A DNA stretch of 8,282 nucleotides, taken from positions 1 to 8,282 of the forward strand of contig CADCQZ010000138.1 of assembly GCA_902803675.1 (NCBI GenBank), read 5' to 3'. Within the stretch, counting starts at the first letter, position 1. Each line of letters begins with the position of its first letter. Of the stretch, positions 1-6,300 are shown piece after piece. The stretch comes from an uncultured Eubacteriales bacterium. GTDB taxonomy: Bacteria > Bacillota_A > Clostridia > Christensenellales > Aristaeellaceae. A model generated the notes under the pieces. The model had not been told where the DNA came from, ran no database searches, and worked only from the letters and a program-made list of their open reading frames with translations. A program made the translations under genes and the position numbers.

Positions 1-47
1 GGCCGGTTTTTCCGCCTCCGGGCAGGGATGTTTTTGCCCGCGCAAGC
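1..47. other. Left-edge intergenic DNA, possible end of an upstream terminator
   Basis: No coding region is visible here. The first bases read GGCCGG followed by five T's (7-11), which could be the 3' arm and U-tract of an intrinsic terminator whose other arm lies outside the window. A second small inverted repeat, CGGGCA at 19-24 with TGCCCG at 35-40, surrounds a 10-nt loop and has no T-tract in either direction. Both readings are weak because the sequence is cut at the edge. Confidence 0.25.
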
Positions 48-76
48 TTGACACCCGCGCCAAAAAAGGCTAAACT
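48..76 (+). promoter_or_regulatory. Sigma-A-type promoter for the mgtE leader and mgtE
   Basis: A perfect -35 hexamer TTGACA (48-53) is followed by a 17-bp spacer and a -10 hexamer TAAACT (71-76), which matches 4 of 6 consensus positions. This predicts transcription start near 82-84, giving a leader of about 200 nt before the mgtE start codon. It is the only good rightward promoter upstream of mgtE. A leader this long implies post-initiation control of expression. Confidence 0.7.
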
Positions 77-82
77 TGAACA

Positions 83-281
83 AAACAACAAAGGAGGTGA
101 AGGGAATGGATGACGGCGATAGATGCCTGAGCAGCGACCCGGTGCCCATACGGGATCTCATTCCCTTCACGGCATCCGTATAGCTGACTGATCAAGCATC
201 GGAGCACGTCGTTTTCCTGCGCTTAATCGGTAGACCCGTTAGGTGTTTCTTTCATTTTATCAGGAAAGCAGGTGTATTCCA
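83..281 (+). promoter_or_regulatory. Structured 5' leader RNA of mgtE, class not recognised
   Basis: The leader can fold into a strong domain. A perfect 12-bp stem pairs 97-108 (GTGAAGGGAATG) with 159-170 (CATTCCCTTCAC). It encloses two possible hairpins: GGC 115-117 with GCC 125-127, and GACCCG 136-141 with CGGGATC 151-157 (A155 bulged), which makes a three-way junction. ATACGG 148-153 could instead pair with CCGTAT 176-181, and GATGC 122-126 with either GCATC at 172-176 or GCATC at 196-200. Further down, TTTCCTG 213-219 can pair with CAGGAAA 261-267, or CCTGC 216-220 with GCAGG 268-272 next to the mgtE ribosome binding site. I do not see the conserved M-box segments expected before Mg2+ transporter genes, apart from a lone GTTAGGTG (238-245) in the wrong place. 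These are hand-derived pairings, not a computed fold. Confidence 0.5.
106..183 (+). CDS. Putative 25-residue leader peptide upstream of mgtE
   Basis: This ORF is too short for usual gene callers. Its ATG lies 8 nt after AGGAGG, inside AAAGGAGGTGA (90-100), which is almost fully complementary to the 16S 3' end and is far stronger than the ribosome binding site of mgtE itself. The peptide begins M-D-D-G-D-R-C, has D-P-V-P at residues 11-14 and ends with TAG at 181-183, leaving 98 nt before mgtE. Acidic and proline-rich starts are known to destabilise translating ribosomes at low Mg2+ in the enterobacterial MgtL system, so by analogy this may be a Mg2+-sensing leader ORF; that is inference. The ATG is also the last part of the left arm of the 12-bp stem, and the right arm lies within the ORF, so translation and folding would compete. 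Alternatively the ORF is fortuitous and the RNA fold is what matters. Confidence 0.4.
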   Translation: MDDGDRCLSSDPVPIRDLIPFTASV

Positions 282-1634
282 ATGGATTGGAGCATCATTC
301 AGGGCCGTTTGGAGCAATTGGTCGCATCCAACCGGCACGGCGAACTGCGGGGTGCGCTCAGCGTGCTGAACCCCGTGGATATCGCGCAGTTTATGGAGAC
401 CCTGGACCCGGAAAAGCTGCTGATGGTATTTCGGGTGCTGCCCAAGGACATCAGCGCCGACGTATTCAGCTACATGTCGGCCGACGCGCAGAAAGTGCTG
501 CTCAACTCTATCGGCGACAAACAGATCTGCTCCATCATCAACGATATGTTCCTGGACGACGCGGTGGACTTCCTGGACGAGCTGCCCTCCAGCGTGGTCA
601 CCAGGGTACTGGCGAATACGGACGCGGAGACCAGGAACCTCATCAATCATTTCCTGGATTACCCTGAGAATTCGGCCGGCTCCATCATGACCATCGAGTA
701 CATGGAGGCCCACATCGGCATGACCGCCGGGCAGACCATGGACGAGATCAAACGCGTCGGCTTCGATAAGGAAACGATCTACACCCTCTACGTGATCGAC
801 GACAGCCGGCACCTGATCGGCTCCCTGGCCCTAAGGAAGCTGATCCTGGCCCGCAATGAGGACCTGATCGACAACCTGATGGAGACCTCGGTGATATCGG
901 TCGCCACCACGGACGACCAGGAGAAGGTCGCCAGCCTGGTGCGGCGGTACGACCTGATGGCCATCCCCGTGGTGGACAAGGAGAACCGCCTGGTGGGCAT
1001 CATCACCGCGGATGACATCATCGACGTCATCCAGGAAGAGAACACCGAAGACTTCGAAAAGATGGCCGCTCTGACGCCGTCGGAGGACTCCTACATCCAC
1101 ACCTCCCCCTTCAAACTGGCCTGGAACCGTATCCCCTGGCTGCTGCTTTTGTCCATCGCGGCGATCTTCACCGGCATGATCATCACCAATTTCGAGGATC
1201 TGCTGCAGAACGCCAGCGTGGTGCTCACGGCCTGTATCCCCATGCTGATGGACACCGGCGGCAACTGCGGCGCCCAGGTATCCACCCTGATCATCCGTGG
1301 TCTGGCGCTGAACGAGATCCAGTTCAGGGATATCTTCCGCATCCTGTGGAAAGAGTTCCGCGTGGGCCTGATGGTGGGCGCCGTGCTGAGCGCATTCACC
1401 CTGCTGCGGGTCTATTTCATCAACCAGGCGGGCTGGACCGTGAGCATCGTAGTGGCCCTCTCGCTGTACTGCACCGTGCTGATGAGCAAAGTGATCGGCT
1501 GCTGCCTGCCGCTTCTGGCCAAGAAGCTCAAGCTGGACCCGGCCCTGATGGCCAGCCCCCTCATCACCACCATCGTGGACGCGGCGTCCCTGACGGTGTA
1601 CTTCTCCATCGCTACCGCCATCCTGAAGATCTGA
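282..1634 (+). CDS. mgtE: Magnesium transporter MgtE
   Basis: This encodes a 450-residue inner-membrane Mg2+ channel, the normal family length. In order there is an N-terminal helical-repeat domain (about 30-130), a pair of CBS domains (about 137-195 and 200-258), which in the family sense cytoplasmic Mg2+ and close the pore, and a five-helix membrane domain (about 285-447). The signature D-T-G-G-N-C-G-A-Q (324-332) and the TT-x-x-D segment (429-433) carry the conserved pore positions; D433 corresponds by alignment to the pore Asp known in Thermus MgtE. I chose the ATG at 282 because AGGTG (270-274) lies 7 nt upstream and the protein then begins at the expected family position. A GTG at 243 would add 13 atypical residues without a ribosome binding site. 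The gene follows a long structured leader and ends just before a terminator, so it is probably monocistronic apart from the leader ORF. Confidence 0.95.
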   Translation: MDWSIIQGRLEQLVASNRHGELRGALSVLNPVDIAQFMETLDPEKLLMVFRVLPKDISADVFSYMSADAQKVLLNSIGDKQICSIINDMFLDDAVDFLDELPSSVVTRVLANTDAETRNLINHFLDYPENSAGSIMTIEYMEAHIGMTAGQTMDEIKRVGFDKETIYTLYVIDDSRHLIGSLALRKLILARNEDLIDNLMETSVISVATTDDQEKVASLVRRYDLMAIPVVDKENRLVGIITADDIIDVIQEENTEDFEKMAALTPSEDSYIHTSPFKLAWNRIPWLLLLSIAAIFTGMIITNFEDLLQNASVVLTACIPMLMDTGGNCGAQVSTLIIRGLALNEIQFRDIFRILWKEFRVGLMVGAVLSAFTLLRVYFINQAGWTVSIVVALSLYCTVLMSKVIGCCLPLLAKKLKLDPALMASPLITTIVDAASLTVYFSIATAILKI

Positions 1635-1655
1635 CAGTTCCCGCGAACGAAAACA

Positions 1656-1686
1656 CGGACGGTCATCAAAGACCGTCCGGTTTTTT
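1656..1686 (+). terminator. Intrinsic terminator of mgtE, probably bidirectional with clpC
   Basis: A 9-bp perfect stem pairs CGGACGGTC (1656-1664) with GACCGTCCG (1671-1679) around the loop ATCAAA. On the + strand it is followed by a G and six T's (1681-1686). It lies 21 nt past the mgtE stop. Read on the minus strand, the same stem is preceded by an A-run and followed by TGTTTTCG, so it could also stop transcription from clpC, whose stop codon is about 37 nt away. Confidence 0.9.
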
Positions 1687-1715
1687 ATGGTTTAAAGTTT
1701 TCTTCTTCCGGGGCT

Positions 1716-4136
1716 TCAGGCCTCATCCTCCAGCCGCTCGTACTTAAGAGCGCCGTCCTCGGCCCTCACCCGCACCCGGTCACCCAGGTGGATCTCGCCG
1801 GAGAGCAGCCTTTCGCTCAGGGCGTCCTCCACGGTGCGCTGGATGAGCCTGCGCAGGGGGCGCGCGCCGTACTGCTCGTCGCTGCCCTTTTCGGACAGAT
1901 ACCGGATCGCCGTATCGTCGTATTCCAGGTCCACGCCCTGCTCCCTCACCCGGGCGGTGATCTGATCCATCATCAGGGACGCGATCTTCCCGATATCCTC
2001 ATCACTGAGCTTGTGGAACACGATGATCTCGTCCACCCGGTTGATGAACTCCGGCTTGAACACGTTTTTGACTTCCGTCAGGATCCGCTCCCGCATGGTC
2101 TCATAGTCCAGGGACCGGTTGGAGCCGGAGCCGAAGCCCATGGTCTTGTTGATGGTCAGGGCGCCGGCGTTGCTGGTCATGACGATGATGCAGTTGCGGA
2201 AGGAAACGGTGCGGCCCATATTGTCCGTGAGCCTGCCGTCCTCCAGGATCTGCAGCAGGATATTGAACACATCGGGATGAGCTTTTTCGATCTCATCGAA
2301 CAATATCACCGAATAGGGCTTGCGGCGCACGGCCTCCGTGAGCTGGCCGCCCTCGTCATAGCCCACGTAGCCCGGCGGGGAGCCCACCATGCGGGACACA
2401 GTGTGCTTCTCCATATACTCGGACATGTCCATGCGGATGAGAGCGTTCTCGTCCCCGAACATCGCCTCGCCCAGGGCACGGCACAGTTCTGTTTTGCCCA
2501 CACCGGTAGGGCCCAGGAAGATAAAGCTGCCGATGGGCCTTTTGGGGTCCTTCAGGCCGGCGCGCGCGCGCCGGATAGCCCTGGCCACGGCACTGATTGC
2601 TTCCTCCTGACCGATCACGCGCTTGTGGAGGGTCTCCTCCAGGCGCATGAGCCTCGCGCTCTCGTTCTCGGTCATCTTCTGCACGGGGATGCCCGTCCAG
2701 CCGGACACCACGACCGCGATGTCCTCCTCCCCCACGGTATCCTTGATGGAAGCCTTTTTCTCTTCCCAGGCGCCGCGCAGAGCGGCGATCTCCTTCCGCA
2801 GTACGGATTCGCGGTCCCGCATGGAGGCGGCTTTCTCGTAATCCTGGGCGTCGATGGCTTCCTGCTTTTCGCGCTGGATCTGCTCCAGCTCCTTTTCCTG
2901 GGCCTTCACGTCGGGCGGCGGCGTGTAGGAATGGATCCGCACCCGGGAGGCCGCCTCATCCATCAGATCGATGGACTTGTCCGGCTGGAACCGGTCGGCG
3001 ATATAGCGGCCGGACAGCTTCACCGCCGCCTTGAGCGCCTCGTCGGTGATACGCACCTTGTGATGGGCCTCGTATTTATCCCTCAGGCCCCGCATGATCT
3101 GCAGCGTCTCCTCTTCGGTGGGCTCGTCGATGGTGACCGGCTGGAAACGCCGCGCCAGGGCCGTATCCTTCTCGATGTGCTTGCGGTACTCGTCCAGGGT
3201 GGTGGCGCCCACACACTGGAGCTCGCCCCGGGCCAGCGCCGGTTTCAGGATGTTGGCGGCGTCCATGCTGCCTTCGGCCTTGCCGGCGCCGATGATGTTC
3301 TGCAGCTCGTCGATGAACAGGATGACGTTTTTCCGGTCCCGGGCCTCATCCAGGGTGTTTTTGAGCCGTTCCTCGAACTCGCCCCGGTACTTGCTCCCGG
3401 CCACCATGGCACCCATGTCCAGGGATATGAGGTGCTTGTCCGCCAGGGTGTCGGGCACGTTCCCGGACGCGATGAGCTGGGCCAGACCCTCCGCCACGGC
3501 GGACTTTCCCACGCCGGGCTCGCCGATCAGGACGGGATTGTTCTTCGTGCGGCGGCTGAGGATCTGGATGACCCGCTCGATCTCCCCCGCGCGGCCGATG
3601 ACCGGGTCCAGTTCCTCCTGCTCCGCGGCCTTCGTCAGGTCCCTGCCGTAGCGGGCAAGAGCGCTCTCTTCGCCGCCCTGGGGCTGAGGATCGTTCGCTT
3701 CCGGCGCTTTGCCCTTGGGGAACTGGATGGAGCGGAGGACCTGGTCCGTATCACAGCCCAGATTCAAAAGGATCCTCACGGCGACGGATTCGTCTTCCCT
3801 CAAAAGCGCGTGCCACAGATGGGCGGAGGAAACGTAGCCGTAACCCATGGCCTTGGCCTGACGCACGCTCTCGTCCAGGATCTTCTTCACCCTCGGGGTC
3901 AGCTCCAGCACTTTGGGCAGTTCGCTGCCCTCGCCGGACAGCTGGCGGATCATATCCTTGACCTGTTCGGGCGTCACATCGGAAAGTGGCGGCACATCGT
4001 CCCGGGCCTGGCTGAGCAGCCCCAGGAGCAGATGCTCCGTGCCCACATACTGATGCTTGAGTTCCACCGCCGCCTGCTGAGCCGCGTTGATCACCCGCTG
4101 GGCTTTCCCGTTAAAAAACTTGCCGAATATGGGCAT
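1716..4136 (-). CDS. clpC: ClpC AAA+ unfoldase, Hsp100 family
   Basis: This is an 806-residue ATPase that unfolds proteins and feeds them to ClpP, the full family length. Domains in order: a double Clp-N repeat (about 1-140); AAA1 with Walker A GEPGVGKS (205-212), Walker B ILFIDE (272-277) and a pore loop containing KYRG (249-252); a coiled-coil M-domain with a UVR motif (about 410-455) of the type bound by adaptors; and AAA2 with Walker A GPTGVGKT (542-549), Walker B VILFDE (610-615), pore loop GYVGYDEGG (589-597), INRVDE (698-703) and sensor 2 GARPLRR (757-763). The ClpP-docking tripeptide is M-G-F (666-668). The second N-repeat reads S-S-A-H where the first reads G-T-E-H, so one presumed phospho-arginine site lacks its Glu. 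The ATG has AAGGAGG 4 nt upstream, and the gene starts 17 nt after mcsB as the last member of the CtsR operon. No radA follows it; mgtE converges on it instead. Confidence 0.97.
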   Translation of the reverse strand: MPIFGKFFNGKAQRVINAAQQAAVELKHQYVGTEHLLLGLLSQARDDVPPLSDVTPEQVKDMIRQLSGEGSELPKVLELTPRVKKILDESVRQAKAMGYGYVSSAHLWHALLREDESVAVRILLNLGCDTDQVLRSIQFPKGKAPEANDPQPQGGEESALARYGRDLTKAAEQEELDPVIGRAGEIERVIQILSRRTKNNPVLIGEPGVGKSAVAEGLAQLIASGNVPDTLADKHLISLDMGAMVAGSKYRGEFEERLKNTLDEARDRKNVILFIDELQNIIGAGKAEGSMDAANILKPALARGELQCVGATTLDEYRKHIEKDTALARRFQPVTIDEPTEEETLQIMRGLRDKYEAHHKVRITDEALKAAVKLSGRYIADRFQPDKSIDLMDEAASRVRIHSYTPPPDVKAQEKELEQIQREKQEAIDAQDYEKAASMRDRESVLRKEIAALRGAWEEKKASIKDTVGEEDIAVVVSGWTGIPVQKMTENESARLMRLEETLHKRVIGQEEAISAVARAIRRARAGLKDPKRPIGSFIFLGPTGVGKTELCRALGEAMFGDENALIRMDMSEYMEKHTVSRMVGSPPGYVGYDEGGQLTEAVRRKPYSVILFDEIEKAHPDVFNILLQILEDGRLTDNMGRTVSFRNCIIVMTSNAGALTINKTMGFGSGSNRSLDYETMRERILTEVKNVFKPEFINRVDEIIVFHKLSDEDIGKIASLMMDQITARVREQGVDLEYDDTAIRYLSEKGSDEQYGARPLRRLIQRTVEDALSERLLSGEIHLGDRVRVRAEDGALKYERLEDEA

Positions 4137-4153
4137 ATGTCCTCCTTAAGGAT

Positions 4154-5164
4154 CTAATCCTCCCTGTTCCAGGAGGAAAGTCTCTCTCTGATCAGGGTGG
4201 CCCGCCTGACTTCCAGCTCCCGGCCCGTCAGATCGTGCCCGGCCTTTTCCATCAGATGGGCGTCCTGGGAGACGCTCAAAAGGTTATCAAGCTTCCTCAC
4301 GCTCACGGGCAGGAGCCCCATGCCCGACGCGAGCCTCAGATCGCTCCAGTGAGCGTAGAACTCCTTCATGGGCATCTTGCGGGCGTACAGCATCAGGCCC
4401 AGGGACCTGAAGCACTGGTCCTGCCACTGGATGGGATCCTCCTCCAGGGCTTTGCGCCGCATGCTCATCTCCATCTCGGCGATCTGGGCCGCCGTGGCGC
4501 TGACAGATTCCAGCAGCTCCTCTTCCGTTTTGCCCAGAGTCACCTGGTTGCTGAGCTGGTACACATGGCCCAGGGCCTCGCTGCCCTCGCCGTACATGCC
4601 CCGCATGGTGAGGCCCAGCTTGGCCGCCAGCTGCATCACCTGGCCCATGGACTTGCGCAGCGTCAGCATCGGCAGGTGCATCATCACCGACGCCCGCATG
4701 CCGGTCCCCGTATTGGTGGGACAGGCGGTCAGGTAGCCCCAGTCCCGGTCGAAAGCGAAGGCCAGGTGCCGCCCCAGGGAGTCCTCCGTTTCAAAAGCGA
4801 TGGCCGCGGCTTCCTTCAGGTTCAGGCCGTCAGAGAATGACTGGATCCTCAGATGATCCTCCTCATTGATCATGATGACCACTTTATCGTCGCCCCGGAT
4901 GAGGGCAGCGCCCCGGTCATCCGTCCTGAACAGATCCGGGGAGATCTTGTGATCCTCCACCAGGGCCTGCCGCTTGATAGCGTTCACCCCGCGCATGGGC
5001 AGATAGCGATAGGGCACGGGTTCGTTCCTCAGGGCGTTGAGCACCTGCTGGATGCACTCGTCCGCCTCCTCCTGGGTGAAGCGGGCCCGGAAAGGGATGT
5101 CGTTCAGGTTGCGCGCCAGGCGCACCCGGGAGGAGAGCACGATGGCGGAATCATATTCAGTCAT
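4154..5164 (-). CDS. mcsB: Protein-arginine kinase McsB
   Basis: This is a 336-residue enzyme related to guanido kinases that phosphorylates arginine side chains on CtsR and damaged proteins, marking them for ClpC-ClpP. Visible motifs are SSRVRLARNL (11-20), N-E-E-D-H-L-R (100-106) with the acidic catalytic residues, and CPTNTGTGMRAS (148-159) containing the active-site Cys. It is about 20 residues shorter at the N terminus than Bacillus McsB, judged by where the Cys falls. The start is supported by GGAGG 9 nt upstream and by an 8-nt overlap with the mcsA stop (shared ATGACTGA). The C-terminal motif, R-D-x-x-R-A in Bacillus-type enzymes, appears here as L-E-V-R-R-A (317-322), so the allosteric phospho-arginine receptor may be altered. 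It acts in the cytosol with McsA. Confidence 0.95.
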   Translation of the reverse strand: MTEYDSAIVLSSRVRLARNLNDIPFRARFTQEEADECIQQVLNALRNEPVPYRYLPMRGVNAIKRQALVEDHKISPDLFRTDDRGAALIRGDDKVVIMINEEDHLRIQSFSDGLNLKEAAAIAFETEDSLGRHLAFAFDRDWGYLTACPTNTGTGMRASVMMHLPMLTLRKSMGQVMQLAAKLGLTMRGMYGEGSEALGHVYQLSNQVTLGKTEEELLESVSATAAQIAEMEMSMRRKALEEDPIQWQDQCFRSLGLMLYARKMPMKEFYAHWSDLRLASGMGLLPVSVRKLDNLLSVSQDAHLMEKAGHDLTGRELEVRRATLIRERLSSWNRED

Positions 5165-5675
5165 TGGCGCTGTCCTCCTGTTTCACCGTTCCATCCACGG
5201 AAACATCTTCCTCCCGCAGGGCGCGGATCCGGTCCCTCAATTCGGCCGCGTCCTCGTAGCGCTCCTCACGGACGGCTTTTTCCATCTCGGCCCGCAGCTC
5301 CCTGATCCTGGACAAACGCGCTTCCTGCTCCTCGCTGCCCCGGGGCCTGCGCCCCGCGTGCTGACTGCGGCCCTGGATCTTGGTCAGGACCGGCTTGAGC
5401 TCCTCCCGGAAATCCTCATAACAGCCGGCGCAGCCCAGCACACCGCCCTTCCTGAATTCAGCCAGGCTCATCCCGCAGTGGGAGCACACCTTGTCGCTGG
5501 CCGCGTGGGCCTTGGCCATCGAAGAAAGGATCGCGGCCAGAAGGCCCGACATGTCCCCGCCGGGCTGATATTTTTTGACACACTCCCGGCACAGACGCAG
5601 CTGGTTCTTTTCCCCGTTGACCACGGTGGTGACGGTCACCTGCGCTTCCCGGATACCGCACTCTTCACAAAGCAT
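5157..5675 (-). CDS. mcsA: McsA, zinc-binding activator of McsB
   Basis: This is a 172-residue protein with two treble-clef-like zinc sites: C3/C6 with C29/C32, and C64/C67 with C82/C85. A UVR motif (about 123-155, R-Y-E-D-A-A-E-L-R-D core) follows near the C terminus. In the family it binds McsB and is needed for kinase activation and for adaptor function toward ClpC. The stretch around 104-116 is basic and probably flexible. The ATG has AAAGGAG just upstream, and the start overlaps the ctsR stop by 11 nt, so translation is coupled. All eight Cys are present, so I expect a functional protein. The tail (156-172) is polar and acidic with no recognisable motif. Confidence 0.95.
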   Translation of the reverse strand: MLCEECGIREAQVTVTTVVNGEKNQLRLCRECVKKYQPGGDMSGLLAAILSSMAKAHAASDKVCSHCGMSLAEFRKGGVLGCAGCYEDFREELKPVLTKIQGRSQHAGRRPRGSEEQEARLSRIRELRAEMEKAVREERYEDAAELRDRIRALREEDVSVDGTVKQEDSAND

Positions 5676-6162
5676 CTTTTTTCTCCTTTTGCCTGTCCTT
5701 GTTCTGCATGGCCTGCAGCAGCATGCTTCCCAGGATCCTGGCCCTCAAAACATCCTTGACCGCCTCCGGAACGGGCACCGACAGGGCCTTTCTGGAGACA
5801 GCGGACGCCATCAGAAGTGATTCGTCTTCCGTGATGAGCCCCTGCTCCTTCAGCTGCCGGCAGCAGGTCAGGGCTCTCTGCTCATCGATGCTGTTCCCGA
5901 TCCGTTCGTTGAGAAAATACGTGAAACCATCCATCCGGGCCTGGGAGACGCGGACGATCCTCACATAGCCTCCCCCGCCCCGCTGGCTGGTGATCGAGTA
6001 CCCGTGATCCGGGGTGAAGCGGGTGGACAGCACATAGTTGATCTGGGAAGGCGCGCAGTGAAAATACTCCGCCAGCTCATTCCGCTTGAGCTCGCACTCC
6101 TGCTGCTCCTCGCTCTGCATCAAAGCTTTGATGAAATCCTCTATCGCGTCGCTCAAACGCAT
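5665..6162 (-). CDS. ctsR: CtsR, class III heat-shock repressor
   Basis: This is a 165-residue dimeric repressor of clp genes. A winged helix-turn-helix occupies about residues 26-70. The recognition region covers N-E-L-A-E-Y-F-H-C-A-P-S-Q-I-N-Y-V-L (28-45), and the wing S-Q-R-G-G-G-G-Y-V-R-I (59-69) contains the glycine-rich thermosensing loop and the Arg (R61) next to it that McsB targets in the family. A C-terminal helical domain (about 80-150) mediates dimerisation and ClpC contact in homologs. I chose the ATG at 6162 because GGAGGG lies 6 nt upstream and the protein starts M-R-L-S-D as is typical. Extending to a GTG at 6219 would run the gene through its own operator and promoter. It is the first gene of the operon and is autoregulated through the site at 6185-6201. 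Confidence 0.96.
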   Translation of the reverse strand: MRLSDAIEDFIKALMQSEEQQECELKRNELAEYFHCAPSQINYVLSTRFTPDHGYSITSQRGGGGYVRIVRVSQARMDGFTYFLNERIGNSIDEQRALTCCRQLKEQGLITEDESLLMASAVSRKALSVPVPEAVKDVLRARILGSMLLQAMQNKDRQKEKKDAL

Positions 6163-6184
6163 AACGATCCCTCCAGTATCAAAG

Positions 6185-6201
6185 ATTGACTTTCTTTGAC
6201 C
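6185..6201 (-). promoter_or_regulatory. CtsR operator
   Basis: On the minus strand the site reads GGTCAAA-GAA-AGTCAAT, matching the CtsR consensus of two (A/G)GTCAAA heptamers separated by a 3-nt NAN spacer, with one mismatch at the last base. It begins six bases after the -10 box and covers the predicted transcription start, so bound CtsR would block RNA polymerase. Its fit to the position and the neighbouring gene makes the call strong. Confidence 0.93.
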
Positions 6202-6206
6202 TAATA

Positions 6207-6235
6207 AGTATACCACCATCGGGGAGCGTTTGCAA
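6207..6235 (-). promoter_or_regulatory. Sigma-A promoter of the ctsR-mcsA-mcsB-clpC operon
   Basis: On the minus strand -35 TTGCAA (6235-6230, 4 of 6 consensus) and -10 TATACT (6212-6207, 5 of 6) are 17 bp apart. The predicted start lies near 6200, inside the CtsR operator, giving a short leader of about 40 nt before the ctsR ATG. No SigB-like or HrcA (CIRCE) signal is seen beside it. Confidence 0.85.
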
Positions 6236-6244
6236 GCATGAAAG

Positions 6245-6260
6245 AAGGGCTTTGACCCTT
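6245..6260 (-). terminator. Weak hairpin after the helicase gene
   Basis: A 5-bp stem, AAGGG (6260-6256 read on the minus strand) with CCCTT (6249-6245), has a 6-nt loop and is followed by CTTTC. The stem is short and the T-tract interrupted, so some read-through from the helicase gene into ctsR is likely. It also contains a lone GGTCAAA heptamer (6257-6251), which could be part of its sequence by chance. Confidence 0.25.
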
Positions 6261-6300
6261 ACGGACACCGCCCGGGGAGGAGAAAAACGAAAAAAACACA

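Noticed and set aside
19..40. CGGGCA/TGCCCG inverted repeat as a terminator or operator
   Set aside because: The stem is only 6 bp with a 10-nt loop and no T-tract on either strand, and it lies upstream of the promoter without matching a known operator.
243..281. Extension of mgtE to a GTG at 243
   Set aside because: It adds 13 residues not typical of MgtE, has no Shine-Dalgarno, and the ATG at 282 has AGGTG at good spacing and gives the standard 450-residue length.
83..281. M-box (ykoK) Mg2+ riboswitch in the mgtE leader
   Set aside because: Only a GTTAGGTG octamer resembles it, at 238-245 near the 3' end rather than the 5' end. The other conserved M-box segments are not visible. A covariance search could overturn this.
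1788..4157. Long + strand ORF across clpC as a gene
   Set aside because: It lies entirely antisense to an intact, motif-rich clpC and shows no recognisable domain; its composition is that of a shadow frame.
6163..6219. Extension of ctsR to a GTG at 6219
   Set aside because: The extra 19 codons would cover the CtsR operator and the -10 box. The ATG at 6162 has GGAGGG upstream and the typical M-R-L-S-D start.
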